Below the pieces are notes generated by a model. It saw only the letters and a list, made by a program, of their open reading frames with translations. It had not been told where the DNA came from and did no database searches. The position numbers and the translations under genes are program-made. This document shows, in pieces, positions 33,712 to 46,398 of a stretch of DNA of 64,000 nucleotides. Positions within the stretch are counted from its first letter, which is position 1. Every line of letters starts with the position of its first letter. Origin of the DNA: Taxillus chinensis (lineage: Eukaryota; Streptophyta; Magnoliopsida; Santalales; Loranthaceae); contig CM042087.1 in NCBI GenBank assembly GCA_023512835.1, forward strand, positions 19,969,260 through 20,033,259, read 5' to 3'.

Positions 33712-35274
33712 GCCTCCAGTTTAGAAATCACTGGCTTTCAAATTCCAAATGTTGAGTATAAATGTACTATTTGAATCCTATTTTAGTCAATAATCATTAG
33801 TTTATTTGTACTTTTATTGAGCCTGTTTGAAACCAAGCCTGTTTATTGAGCTCCTTTTATTTGTACTGAAATTTCGGCATTTTGTTTGGTATGAATGCAA
33901 TGGCTGCTATTTTTACTTTTGACATATGCTTGGTTTTGTTGTCGTAATTCTCTGCCTTATTATTTTACTCGTTTCTTTTAAGCACCTACCCATATAAATA
34001 TTAATATTGGAGAGAGAATTATTTCAAATGAAGTGCTATGCAAATTATGAAAAGTATGTCCACGTGACGTGATGCCTTCTTTTTTTTTTCCAATGATGGG
34101 GATAATTACGGTGCCCATAAACAAACCAGCAAAATTTTCTAAATTTGTTTCATGACGAGCGTTCAATTTTCTGGCTTGGTTTTATGTCTTCTCTTTTATT
34201 TGAAATTTGGATTTTTTTTAATTAAAAAAATAAATAATATTTCGTAGGAGAAAAAAATATATTTTAAAAGAGTAATTTTAAAAACTGAATTTTAAAAAAA
34301 TTAAAATTATATGATGAGCTGAGATAATTAAATACAATAATAAATAAATGAATAAGTAAATAAATTGAGTTTCATATAGAATTAAATTTAATATTTTGTT
34401 TTAAAATATAAAAAAAAATTATTATTAGAAAAAGAGGCCTTGCATCACGGTACAATGTAGGAGCACCACATCACCCTCCTACATGGTCAATGTAAATTTG
34501 TCATATATGGATAAGAAATAAAATAAAATAAATAATTACTGAGGTAGTGGAACTAATAGTTAAATTTTGTTAGGATTGTTTTTGTTTTATGTTTTATTAT
34601 CAAATACCTGATGGAAGACTCCCTACATCTCTTTCACTCTTTGGTCAACAATGAGAAAAACCTCCAAAAACATATTAAGAGTTATAATACATTATCCCAC
34701 GAAACAAGAAAAAAAACGAGGAAAAAATAAGGAACAATGGAACCATTACACTATTCTGAACTATCTTAGCTCTCTTTACCATATAGAAGTTGTAGTTAGC
34801 CCGTCTCAACACACAACCATACACAACACTTCCAAGCTCTCAAAAAGCGTTCCTAACAAGCACTCTCTCCATTCTCCATCATTTTGGTGAGTCTCCGATG
34901 GGTTATCTAGCCTACCAAAACCCTCTTTTAACTTCATAAAGCCCCAAGAGCCAAGCCAATCGCATGAAAAAATGAGCTAGCCAAGTTTGTGCCTTTTTTT
35001 CAAGAATTTTCATTTCTAGTTATTTTCTCAAATTCGTTGAACTCATTCTTCATTTTCCGGGACACATTTATATGTTGTGAGCAAATTAAGATTTGTGATG
35101 ATATAACTACAAAAGTTGTCATTAGAAACACTAGAATCCAAGGTCTTGAGAAAGAGCTGATGTGTCTTCAACAGAAGATCCCACAGTATTTTGGATTGTC
35201 ATTGTTGTCAATACTACATGTTTGGAAAGAGGGCAACAGGACAAAATGTGTACTTGTACTTAGTTGGACAACTT
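33712..35274. other. 3' flank of the UBX gene and AT-rich intergenic DNA
   Basis: The first 150 bases should be the 3' untranslated region. It holds a second copy of the 24 bases CAAGCCTGTTTATTGAGCTC(CTTT) at 33,836-33,859, duplicating the last codons. A nine-base inverted repeat (ATGTAGGAG / CTCCTACAT, 12-base loop) lies at 34,455-34,484. Open frames at 34,651-34,890 and 34,989-35,279 resemble nothing I know. Confidence 0.5.
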
Positions 35275-36000
35275 TGTAGAGTGATATTTTATAGTGAGTT
35301 CATATAGGGAGTTTGATTATATACTGTGTTCATCAGAATAATCTAAGTATCTTGCTTGACCCGAAGATCCAAAGGGTCAAAGATCCGTTGGGAAGCTAGA
35401 ATCCTAACTTAAAGCTCCGTAATCGAAGGGCGAAAAACCCAAAGACCCGAAGCATCAAAGCTCTAATGTCCAATGAGTTAAAGACTACTAGACCCAAAGA
35501 GTCGAAGATTCGAAGGGTCAAAGACCAGAAGACTAAATGACTCAAGAGTTAAAAATCACAAAGGTAATAGTTCTGATAGTCGCTGGCTCTAAACTGGAGA
35601 CTGAAAGACTCAAAGACCTGAAAGTTTGTAGAGCCAAAGATCAGATTGTCACGGAGTTGTAGCTGGAAGTCACTGAGTCTAAAGTTAGAGATCTATCTTA
35701 GTTCTGTATTGTTTATCCACAATCGAAATCTATCGTAGAACATTCCAAACGGAGTCAATCTCTTCATATTGACATCCATAGGAATATTCTCTAAATATCT
35801 TAGGTTTATCCTATCCACAACATTAACTCTCATCTCAGATTTGTTAGATAGTCAATAATCACTCTTATACCATATTGTCATCTTCTCAATTAATATTTAT
35901 AGCATAGTCATCTCTTGAATATTCATTTACTAGCATACAGTCTTAGCTTCCGTGAAAATAGTTTATTCACCCCCCTTCTAGACTCACTTTGGGACCTACA
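35275..36000 (+). repeat. 5' LTR of Copia-3
   Basis: The end is secure: TTTATTCACCCCCCTTCTAG then GGGACCTACA at 36,000, directly before the primer-binding site. The start TGTAGAGTG at 35,275 is my choice because it mirrors the CTACA end; it is uncertain. The segment 35,360-35,650 is rich in GGGTCAAAGA and CCGAAG words. Confidence 0.6.
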
Positions 36001-36002
36001 AT

Positions 36003-36017
36003 TGGTATCAAAGCAAG
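36003..36017 (+). promoter_or_regulatory. Primer-binding site of Copia-3
   Basis: TGGTATCAAAGCAAG starts two bases after the LTR end. It matches the usual copia site complementary to the 3' end of initiator methionine tRNA. Confidence 0.88.
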
Positions 36018-36042
36018 TTCTACAACTCTATAGAGATCCCGA

Positions 36043-37027
36043 ATGGCAGATATAGATTCCAGCAGCGCAGCTCCTGCTCCCGAACAAGTTCAAGTTCCTA
36101 TCGAGGAACAAGAAGCCAATCATGCTTCAGCAGTGGAACCGACTGGAGAGCAAGGGCAAGAAGAACCAAGCACTAGCAACAACAAGAAAGAAAAGGAAGA
36201 TTTCTATGATGTCGTTCCTGGCTCATCCTCCCAAGTCCCCCATGTGCATACCTACGCATTTCTCCAAATGGAAAGTGAGAATGAGAGCTCACCTAAACAT
36301 GCTTGACACTTTTCTCTGGGATGTTATCTAGAATGGACCTTATACTCCAAAGAGTGTGCAAAGAGGTCATTTATAGACGAAAGACCCAAACAGTTGGTCC
36401 AAGGTGGAGTAGAGGAATGTGAAGCTTGGCTTTAAAGCAATGGCCATTCTTTTCTTTGCACTCGACGATGATATGTTCATGGATGTGCAGGACCTTTATA
36501 CAGCAAAGGAGGTATGGGACAAACTTTGTCTCATCTATGAAGGAGATGAACAGATTAGGGACAACAAGATTTCCATGCTCAAGCAGGAGTATGAAGCCTT
36601 CAGATGTGAATCAAAGGAATCCCTTGACAATATCTACAAATGGTTCACTGGTCTGATTCAACGGATGAAGAGCTATAACGTTGAGATCTCTCAGAAGGAC
36701 AAAAATGATAAATTTTTGAGATATTTATCGTTAAGACTGCTGATAAAGACATCAGCCATCCGTTAACTGAAGGAATGAAAAACTTGTGTCTTGGAAGCAC
36801 TTTATGGAGTCCTCAAGACATTTGAAATGCAAAAAGAAAAGTTTGAGACATTTGAGAACCCTTCCAAGAAAAAAGAGAAGTCTATCGCCTTTAAGGCTGC
36901 TAAACCAAGGGAATCATCATCTGAGGAAGAAGAAGAAGGAACTGAAGATCTTGATATAGACAGTACCTCAGATCAAGAGGTAGCGTTTCTGATCAAGAAG
37001 CTGCTGAAGAGAAGGGGGAACTACTAG
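36043..37027 (+). pseudogene. gag: gag of Copia-3, frameshifted and truncated
   Basis: It starts MADIDSSSAAPAPEQ at 36,043 with an acidic, low-complexity head. The gag core then appears in other frames: FSKWKVRMRAHL (about 36,265), DLYTAKEVWDKLCLIYEGDE (about 36,490-36,550), and MLKQEYEAF with SLDNIYKWFTGLI (about 36,575-36,660). The tail has acidic SSSEEEEEGTED (about 36,915). No zinc knuckle remains before the break at 37,052. Gag forms the element particle. Confidence 0.82.
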
Positions 37028-37052
37028 AGGAAAGCTAGGCAGTCATCCTCAT

Positions 37053-37933
37053 TGTTGGTCCCTGGTAGCCTATAGGGGGGGGGTGAATAGGCTTAAATCA
37101 AAACTCTTTTCTCACAGGTGTAACACAATCTGGTTAAAGGATATATAATCAGTGCGGAAGATAATCAGATAGTGGAAGTATTTTGCTTTATTATCATATG
37201 ATAATTACAACAAAATAAGCAGCAATTATAGCTGATTACACTAGCACTCGACTTTTACAATTACACACACTGGCGTTTATAATCTTTATAAGCTCTTGTA
37301 CAACAACCTTTTTCACGCGCGTATCAGTTTTCCTTTTTATGTGTATGCTTACATATTTAATGTACAACACTACAAATATATATTGACATCCTAGGAATCT
37401 ATCTTGGAACTGTATTTTCCGAGCACTGTGTAAACATTAAGTTCTTCTCGGAAAATGCTTCTGCTATAACTGCTTCGGATGTGGAGCTCGAAATATGGGA
37501 AGCATAAGTGAATTAAATTACTTTGCTTGATTCCAATTGCATTTGGGACTGCATCCACATCTCTTGAGTGGTCCACGTGTAAGACAGTTCAGATCTTTAA
37601 TGAGTTTGTCTTACAATGGAACACACGAGCTAATATCATAAATGCGGTATTGATAAGTTGAAGTAGCGTCCTTTTAGTCCGGTGTAGATTTCCTTACTCC
37701 GTATCAACGAGGTTCGGATCCTTACTCCGCATTAGTTATTGCTTACTCCGTGTACATAAAGTCTTGAAATCCTTATTCGTGTCGGCGCTTCCTTACTTCG
37801 CATGAGATAGATATAAAGAATCCTTATTCCGCATCAGCACTTCCTTACTCCGCGTGAGTTCCTTACTCCGCTTGAGTAATGATTCGGATTCCTTATTCCG
37901 CATCAGATGTCCTTACTCCGCATCGGTCGTCTT
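37053..37933 (-). repeat. Copia-4 LTR, cut by Tat-A
   Basis: It begins TGTTGGTCCC on the + strand, the reverse of the GGGACCA-type LTR end seen in Copia-1 and Copia-2, and carries the GGGGGGTGAATAGGC block. The CTTACTCCG array spans 37,690-37,930. It breaks off at 37,933 in the middle of the array, where Tat-A begins. Its other part is not in the window. The five bases to its left are CTCAT. Confidence 0.85.
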
Positions 37934-40900
37934 TGTCATCACCCGTTTTTGACCGGGCTCGTTCTCGGCTTTTGCAAAAGGACTCCATGCTAGTTCATTT
38001 TGTTGATCCTAGAGTCATCCTGCACAAGGCTCGCACAAACCATTAAAGAAAAGAAAAACAGAGTCACCACCAAACAAATTAAAGGTGTGATTGGGCACCT
38101 AGAAAAAGAAAGGGTCTACGGTTCCAAGAAAATTAGGTTCGGGAGTCGGTTACGTGTGGGGAAGGAAGAAAAACTCTTGCACCCCCACAACGCCCACAAT
38201 TGGTACCTAGTCTTGATCTATGGGTGTTTGCTTGTTGTATTATTTATTCAAAAAAGAGTTTTTTTGTATTTTTAATTTTAAGAAAAAGAAAAATTTTAGG
38301 ATTTAGGCCTTAGAACAACAAAAGAGATTTTAATAAAATAAAAGAGGGGACATTCTAATTTTAGAAAAAAGGATGTGGGATCTAGGCCCATGTGACGAGA
38401 TTGCATTTTTTAGGAAAACAAAAGTGAACTTTCTTTTTTTAGAAAAGAAAATGAAAACAATTTGAATTCAAATGGAAATACTGCCACAATTAATATTGGC
38501 CCAGGCAGACTAGGATATGAACATCTAAGGCTCAATCCTCATGACTGCCCAGGCCTTGTTTAAATTTTCTAGAAAAGATTTAAGTTTTTGTGTTTTACAT
38601 TTTATTATTTTTTGAAAATAATAAAGGAAGAAAAAAAAGATGCAAGATGTTTGTTTGTATTTTCGTTTTTTAAACTTTGAGAAATAATTAAAATAAATAG
38701 AGAAGTTTTTGGGTTTTATGTTTGAAAACAACACAGAGAAAGAAATTTTAAAAAAAAATAATTTAATAAATGAACAAAAGTAAAGCAGGAAACCTGAAGA
38801 AATTAAGATGATGCAGACGTTGGCTCCTCTTTCCTCCAAGTGATCCCTGAAAACACAATGATTAGTAAAAGAAATCTTCCTCCTTGATTCAGTGTATTTC
38901 CTTCAGCCATAGCTCTTTCCACCAAAAATAGGAGAGATTCGGGTGCTTTTCTCCCAAAATTAAGTATTTCTGCCTTTAGAAATTCTCAGAACTTTCTCTC
39001 TGATTTTCTCTCTCACAATCCCGTCCAGCAAGCTCTCTTTTTTTCCTCTGATAAAAATCTTCTTTGATTTTTTTATCTCTAAGAAATGCAGCCAGAAATT
39101 CCTCTCTTTGAATAGTATGCTCTGATACGTGATCCCACTTTTGATACTTGATCCTCCTGATGTTCCCACTAGATGGCCTATTTATAGGTATTTTAGGGGA
39201 AGTATTCGTTGGTGCATTAATTGCACTCTTTATAATTTCCAAAGAGTCAATTGCAGTGTCCCGAGGGCTTAATTATGGTTTCCTATTCCCATGTTTTGAA
39301 AAAGAGAGTCCTGATGCCTAAAAATAAATAAATCACTTGGGATTATTTATTTCTTTGCTGTATCTGGATGCCTTGGTAGGTAAGGGCCGGATAAATCTAC
39401 GAGGTATTAATGCCGTTGGGAATTAATGGTTATGCAGTCCCTAGGGGTCAACTGTGATATCCCGAGGAATTTAATTACGGAGGCTCCCTGTCCCTATGCT
39501 TAAAAATGGAGTCCCCAAGATGCTGATCGCAATTAATGCATTAAAAGGATTTTTCTGGCTTTTTCAGAGTCCTGATGCTTTAAAGCTCTTTCCAGAATTT
39601 GTGAAAGAGTTATTTTGGAGTTTTTTCGAATTATTTAGGTGATTTCCGGACCAATGGGTCCTTATTCCGCATTAGCAGGTCACCTGTGGGCTTAGCCCGG
39701 ATTTGACCAAGTTTGACCACCGGATTTGGGCTTATTCCGCATCAATAGGCTTATTCCACATCAATGGTCCTTATTCAGCATCAGTGGATCCTTATTCAGC
39801 ATCAATGAGTCCTTATTCAGCATTAGTGGGTTTATCCCGGATTTGTCAGCGCTAATTTCCTTACTCCATGTGAATGGTTAGCCCGGATTTCTTACTCCAC
39901 ATTTGACCAAGTTTGACCACCGGATCTGGGCTTATTCTGGATTAGTGGGCTTAGCCTGGATTTGACCAAGTTTGACCACCGGATTTGGGCTTATTCCGGA
40001 TCAGTGGGCTTAGCCCGGATTTAACCAAGTTTAACCACCGGATTTGGGCTTAGTACGGATTTGACGATGTTTGACTGCCGGATTTGGGCTTAGTCCGCAT
40101 CAACGGGCTTAGCCCGGATTTGACCAAGTTTGACCACCGGATTTGGGCTTAGTCTGGATTTGACCAAGTTTGACCACCGGATTTGGGTTTCCCCAAAAAT
40201 TTCCGTGTGTGGGCTTGGTCGCCATGTGGCCCTCTACTTGGGCTTCCTTAAGCCTCTCTTGTTCTCACTTGCTGTGTAAGGAGAGTGTCTTTGTATATAT
40301 ACTGGGCGAAGTAGAAGCAAAACTAGTAATGTGGGACAAACATGCATATGAAGAACCAAAATCCGTGGAAAATTGACAGATTTATGGGGCAACTTCAAAA
40401 ATTCATAACTTTCTCCGCAGAGCTCGGATTAGGGCCAAATTGGTCTTGTTTTGCTTGAAATTCTTTTATCTATCTTCTTAAAGTGGAATCACTCCAAAAG
40501 GATCAGCCATTTAGGATAAAAATGGGAAATACCGCTCAGAGGTACATGATAAAGTGAGCATTCTGCCCGTCCAATTCAAAAATTCATAGTTAATTGCACA
40601 GAACTCGGATTACCCTCAAACCAGTTGGAGATGATAGATAAAGATATTATATAACTAATGAAATTGACTTTATTCAGATCCAATAAGTATTGAGAAAGTT
40701 ATTGGCAAAATAGTGCGATGCGCACTAGCTGCGTCCCCCCAAATTTATACAAGGTTTGGTTGCCAACTTTGAAAAATCATAACTAATTGAATACAACCCG
40801 GAATATTCTCAAACCAATTGAAAATGATAGATAAAGATGTTATCTAATCAATGCAATTGACTTTGTTGGATTACGACAAGTATCGGGGAAGTTATTAATA

Positions 40901-41079
40901 AAATAGTGGGCTGCCCACCGGTTGTCCAATTCAACTTGGTACTTTTGTCATAATCATTTCATTTCTCCTCGGAATCAAGTGTGGTCAAGTGCGTTGTTCT
41001 CCGAATGTCATCCTCTATCACTTAGTGGTCCTTCGCCAAGTACGGTTGCGATCTAACCTGGTCAAAATGGGGTACAACA
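37934..41079 (-). repeat. 3' LTR of Tat-A (3,146 bases)
   Basis: The + strand begins TGTCATCACC and ends GGGGTACAACA. On the minus strand a TATA-like TATATATAC is near 40,294-40,302. A tandem block lies at 39,650-40,190. The tips match those of the Tat-B LTR (48,430-51,460), but the middle differs. The open frames at 38,525-38,839 and 38,976-39,242 are not recognised. Confidence 0.88.
39640..40195 (-). repeat. Tandem array in the Tat-A LTR
   Basis: Units of roughly 60 bases contain GGATTTGACCAAGTTTGACC, ACCGGATTTGGGCTTA and TTCCGCATCA. In the left half, CCTTATTCAGCATCA and CCTTATTCCGCATTA repeat at about 25-base steps. On the minus strand these lie just after the TATA box, in the transcribed leader. 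Confidence 0.82.
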
Positions 41080-42937
41080 GCTGCCCCTCTTTGTGCATTG
41101 TTTGTATACAAATGATGTACAAAGATAGCCAAATACCCATTTTGAATGGTAAGATCTCCTTGGAGTTTGGCATTGCTGTGAGATTGATGCGGCATTTTTG
41201 GTTATGAGGGTGGCTTCTTGGGCCGACTAGCTTCTTGGGCTATGATATGACATCTTGGATTGATTAGCTTCTTGGGCTATGAGGATGGCTTCTTGGGCAG
41301 AATAGCTTCTTGGGCTATGATACGATATCTTGGGTCGAAAATGAGTGATATCTTGGGTCGATTAGCTTCTTGGGCTATGAGGGTGGCTTTTTGGGCCGAC
41401 TAGCTTCTTGGGCTATGATTAGCTTCTTGGGCTATAAGGATGGCTTCTTGGGCCGAATAGCTTCTTGGGCTATGATACGACATCTTGGGTCGAAAATGAG
41501 TGATATCTTGGGTCGATTAGCTTCTTGGGCTATGATGGTGGCTTTTTGGGCCAAATAGCTTCTTGGGCTATGATACGACATCTTGGGTCGAAAATGAGTG
41601 ACATCTCGGGTTAATTAGCTTCTTGGGCTATGAGGGTGGCTTCTTGGGCCGAATAGCTTCTTAGGCTATGAGGGTGGCTTCTTGGGCCGAATAATAGCGT
41701 CTCGGGCTATAAAGGTGGCTTCTTGGACCAAATAGCTTCTTGGGCTATGGATAGGTGACTCTATCATGGCTCCCTCTACGAGTTCACTCTAAGAGATTGC
41801 TTTACGAGATTACCACTCAAAAGTCATGCTTGGGCTTATGATCTAGGCCTACCGAGTTTAGTTCTTTGATTTTGAAAGGGAATTCTATTTGTTGAGAGTG
41901 AGTCCTCATCTGTCTTTGAAGCTTAACTGTTGGTAGATCATGAGATGAATCCTCATGCCATTCTGATATACGGATAATCCTGTGAGTAAGAAGAACAAAC
42001 ATGCTAGGATGTATGCTAATGAAGCATGAAGATGCATGAATGTATGTGACTTTATGATTAAGTTTGTAAATCCTTCTCCTCCGTCGGGAAAGAGGCCAGT
42101 GGATGACTTGTGCTTTTTGTTCTCTCTTTGCTACAAGAGACCAGGGCTCCATCTTTTTTGCATGCTGATATCCCCATGCATGGAATGTTCAAGAAAACTC
42201 TGCTTGGGGATTTTTTTTTTAAAGAATTTTGAAAAATGATAAAGAATTTTGAGAAAACTACATCATCATACACAACATGACTCATGCATTACCATAAGAG
42301 TTTAACAAGTCTTCCTTTTATAAAACAGAATGACAGGTTTTTAAGATATTGGTCTACAAAGTTGATCAAAGTATGCTCAAGACTTGACCAATCCTTCTGT
42401 TCGCAGGCTGGCCTTTGATGTGGAGTAACTGATCCCTCCCTCTGAGGTGCTTGAGATTTTATCAGACTGCTTTAGGTGACTTTGGATCTGGTCCCTTTGT
42501 TTGGCTTTGTATTTTACCCTTAGTGCCCTTTCGGGTTTTTACTAAGTCCGCCTTTAATTCTTCTCTCTTTTCACGGAGCTTTGTATTTTACCCTTGGCGC
42601 CCTTTCGGGTTTCCACCAAGTCTGCTTTTAGCTGCGACTTCCTCGTCTTTGTACCAAAGTGAAATTTTGTTGCCATTTATATGAAGGAGATGATGAGTGT
42701 GAGATTTAGACTCACTCGGGTAAGCTGTTTTGATTTAACGAAAATGGTGAACGATCGTTTGGAATTCTTTTGCAAGATGAGAAGGCCCCTTTTTTTGGCC
42801 ATTGGGTGCTGTCCTTTTGCTTTTACTTAGGGAAAAGCTCCCTAAATGGTAAATAAGGATAGAGAAAAGGTTCAAGAACATGGAAAATTCTTTCAATAAC
42901 TGGCAATTTCAAATCCACTTTGGTACAAGAGCAGAAA
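41080..42937 (-). other. Polypurine tract and 3' untranslated region of Tat-A
   Basis: Next to the LTR the minus strand reads ACAAAGAGGGGCAGC, the polypurine tract (41,094-41,080). From 41,205 to 41,750 runs an irregular tandem array built on TAGCTTCTTGGGCTATGA and TCTTGGGTCGA. CTCCCTCTACGAGTTCACTC (about 41,770) and GTATTTTACCCTTRG...CCCTTTCGGGTTT (42,509-42,620, twice) recur in Tat-B. No gene is seen. Confidence 0.8.
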
Positions 42938-44136
42938 TTAAACATAAAATTTCTTTACAACATCACTGTTTACAGGGTTCGGGAGTTCATTTCTATCCAT
43001 TTTGGTGAGGACGAGTGCACCACCCGAGAATGCTCTTTTTACAACATACGGCCCTTCATAATTTGGAGTCCATTTGCCTCTGTGATCATGCTGTATTGGT
43101 AGTATCTTTTTTGGGACTAGGTCTCCTTCTCGAAATGCCCTTGGTCGCACCTTTTTGTTGAAGCTAGCCATCATTCTCTTTTGATAAAGTTAACCTCGGC
43201 AAACTGCTGTGAATCGCTTCCCATCAATCAGGTTCAACTGTTCGAAACGGTTCTTAACCCATTTGGCTTCATCTAGCTTGGTATCCATGAGCACCCTCGG
43301 AGATGGGATTTCTACCTCCACCGATAAAACAGCCTCCATGCCATAAACTAAGGAAAATGGCGTTGCCCCAGTTGAAGTCCGGAATGTGGTTCTATAGGCA
43401 TGTAGTGCATATGGGAATTTCTCGCTCCAATCTTTGTACGTCTCAGTCATTTTCCGAATAAAGTTCTTGATGTTCTTGTTTGCTGCTTCTACCGCTCCGT
43501 TCATTTGAGGACGGTACGGTGTTGAGTTGCGATGTCGGATTTTGAACTGTTCACACAAATTGTCCATCATCTGGCTATTTAGATTGGCAGCATTATCTGT
43601 TATAATATGCTCTAGGAGCCCATAGCGGCACATGATGTTGTTTCGGACAAACTTAGTGATTACTGACTGAGTGACTTGGACGTAGGAGGTTGCTTCGACC
43701 CACTTAGTGAAATAGTCGATGGCCACAAGAATGAATCTATGTCCATCAGAGGCTTTTGAGAATATGAGCCCAATGACATCCATGCCCCATAATGCAAATG
43801 GCCATGGAGATGTAAGCACGTGTAGCTTAGATGGGGGTGCTTGAATGCGATCCCCATAAATTTGGCATTTAAGACATTTACGTACATGTTCGATGCAGTC
43901 CCTTTCTATAGTAACCCAATAGTAGCCCATCCTCATGATCTGCCTAGTTAGTGTATGGTCATTTGCGTGAGATCCGCAGTCACCGTTGTGAACCTCATTG
44001 GTGACTCGAGCTGCTTCATCTTTGTCTAAGCACCGCAGTAAAACTTAGTTATGGTTGCGTCTGTATAGGATTGAACCATCGAGGAAGTAATTGATGCTTG
44101 CTCGTCAGATGTTTCTTTTTTTCCCTTTCGAGGCCC
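42938..44136 (-). pseudogene. Integrase of Tat-A
   Basis: On the minus strand, zinc-binding residues appear as EVHNGDCGSHAN (about 44,005-43,970) and CLKCQIYG (about 43,885). The catalytic core has GMDVIG (about 43,785), ITDNAANLNS (about 43,600) and TPYRPQMNGAVEAANKNIKN (about 43,525-43,470). The C-terminal part has VYGMEAVLSVEVEIPS (about 43,350) and GKWTPNYEGPYVVKRAFSGG, and stops at 42,938. The main frame 43,936-43,190 is open. A TAA near 44,045 and a break at 43,180 spoil it, so it is nearly but not fully intact. It inserts the DNA copy into the genome. Confidence 0.88.
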
Positions 44137-45023
44137 CTACCTGGATATGAGTCTTTGGGACAAGTACTGTTTGATATCTTGATACCAAGGCTTGTTGTCT
44201 GTGTCAACATTGGTTACCATGTTGTAAATGGGTTCCTTGTTCACATTGATGTCAAAGCATGGTATTTCGAAGCATGTGTCCAATCGAAGGAGGGAGGCTA
44301 GAGTTGCTAAAGCATCGAGAATTCGATTATGTTCTCTTGACATGTGTTCAAATGTGATTTCATCAAATAGGTTAGCCATTTCACAAATCATTTGTCGGTA
44401 AGGAATCAACTTGTGATTTCGAGTTTCCCATTCCTTTTTAACTTGATAAATGACTAGAGTTGAATCCCTGAACACTTGCAATTTTCTAATTCCTTTACTC
44501 AATGCCTCTTGGAGGCCCATTACACAAGCTTCATATTCCGCTATATTGTTTGTGCAAGGGAATGTCAACTTGGCGGCCATCGGAAAATGTACTCCGGATG
44601 GGGAAATTAGGACTGCCCCGATGCCATGACCAGATAAGCTTGATGCTCCATCAAACCATAGGGTCCACGTGTTTGACTCTTCATTTTCTTGGATGGTATT
44701 GATGAATTCGTCTGGAAAATCAGAGATCGCTGGCTCATACTCTTCCAAGGCTCGATCCGCCAGATAATCAGCTATGGCACTTCCTTTGATGGCCTTTTGA
44801 GGCACATAGACAATGTCATATTCTGCTAAGAGTAGCTGCCACTTAGCAATTCTTCCCGTCATGGATGGCTTTTCTAGTAAGTACTTGAGCGGGTCATGTC
44901 TAGAGATGAGTCATGTGGTATGGTAGAGCGTATACTGCCTTAACCTTCATGCTGTCTAAGCGAGGGCACAACAAGTCTTTTCCAAGGGAGTGTACTTTTC
45001 CTCACAAGGTGTAAACTTCTTGC
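44137..45023 (-). pseudogene. RNase H and second (archaeal-type) RNase H of Tat-A
   Basis: The first RNase H is split in two frames near 45,020-44,860; its end reads TGRIAKWQLLLAEYDIVY. A second RNase H follows in an open frame at 44,862-44,137. Its four acidic sites are visible: WTLWFDGASS, NNIAEYEACVMGL, VFRDSTLVIYQV and NRILDALATLA. The extra archaeal-type domain is typical of Tat elements. It helps remove RNA after reverse transcription; its exact role in plants is not settled. Confidence 0.87.
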
Positions 45024-46398
45024 TCAGATAGTAAATGACTTGTTCTTTCTTTCCTGAGGCATCATGTTGTCCAGTACACAACCCATCGAGGTGTTTCGGA
45101 CTGTTAAGTACATAATCAGAGGTTGACCGGATACTGGGGGAACCAAAATTGGAGGGTTCGTCAAATACTGCTTAATTGTGTCAAAGGCCTCCTGACATTC
45201 ATTGTTCCACACCTCGGGACTATTCTTGCGCAGCACCTTGAAGACGGGTTCACAAGTCATAGTGAGTTGTGAAATGAACCGAGCGATGTAGTTGAGTCTT
45301 CCGAGGAATCCTCTAACTTCCTTGATAGTTTTTGGCACAGGCATATCTTGGATGGCCCAGACTTTATCGGGATCAATCTCAATTCCCCATTGACTAACGA
45401 TGAATCCCAATAGCTTGCCTGATGTAGCCCCAAAGGTACATTTGGCTGGATTTAACTTCAATTGATATTTTCGTAGTCTGTCGAAGAGCTTACGCAACAC
45501 TTCGACATGGTCCTTGTCTCCTTTTGATTTGGCGATCATATCATCGACATAGACCTCTACTTCTTTGTGCATCATGTCATGGAACAGTGTTACCATGGCT
45601 CTTTGATAAGTTGCCCCAGCATTTTTGAGTCCAAAAGGCATGACATTGTAGCAAAACATGCCCCATATAATGATGAATGTAGTCTTTTCCTTGTGTTCAG
45701 GATCCATCTGAATTTGGTTATAGCCAGAGAACCCATCCATGAAGGAAAATATAGTATGTCTTGCAGTGTTGTCTACCAAAGTGTCAATGTGAGGTAGTGG
45801 GAAGTTATCTTTAGGACTAGCCCTATTGAGGTCGCGATAGTCTACACATATACGAACCTTCCCCCCTTTCTTTGGAACTGGTACGATATTGGCCACCCAT
45901 TCTGGATAGTGGGCCACACTAAGGAACCCTGCATCCCATTGCTTTTTGACTTCTTCCTTGATCTTTAGTATCATCTCCGGTCTCATCCTCCTTAGCTTTT
46001 GCTGGACAGGCTTACACTCAGGTCTCAAGGGCAATTGGTGTTGCACTATATCTATATCCAATCCTGGCATATCTTTGTAGGACCAGGCGAACACATCAAT
46101 GTAGGACTTGAGAAGATCAAGTAGTTGATCTTTGACATTATTGGGGATTAAAGTCCCCAATCTCAATTCTTTTGGCTCCGCGGCTGTTTCGAAGTTTACG
46201 ACTGTGACTGGGTCTTCACTAGGGATAGTGGGCTGGTCTTCTTTTTCTAGCAGGAGCTTGATGTCTTCTGGTAGCTCGGGATCTTCTACTGTTCTAGCTT
46301 CCTCTATCTCAGACACTGACTGTTCCCAGTTTGGATTATGGTCAAGTCTTAAGCAACTCGTTTCTTCTTTCCTTACCATATCTCTGAATTTATCATAC
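45024..46398 (-). pseudogene. Reverse transcriptase of Tat-A (long open frame)
   Basis: A 451-codon frame (46,379-45,024) holds the whole RT: SYIDVFAWSYKDMPGLD, VRICVDYRDLNRASPKD, FSFMDGFSGYNQI, MPFGLKNAGATYQRAM, the catalytic YVDD in EVYVDDMIAKSKGDKDHV (near 45,550), and LGRLNYIARFISQL. It breaks down at 45,024 just inside RNase H. The frame is open upstream to the putative splice acceptor at 46,399-46,400, which joins it to the protease. Confidence 0.9.

Larger units (their letters stand above)
35275..37052 (+). mobile_element. Copia-3: 5' LTR, primer-binding site and gag only
   Basis: The LTR end, primer-binding site and copia gag follow in order. The element stops abruptly at 37,052, where the minus-strand Copia-4 LTR begins. 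The rest of Copia-3 would lie to the right of the whole nested stack, outside the window. Confidence 0.8.

Noticed and set aside
34651..35279. Possible small host genes between the UBX gene and Copia-3
   Set aside because: The frames are short, AT-rich, without recognisable motifs or convincing splice structure.
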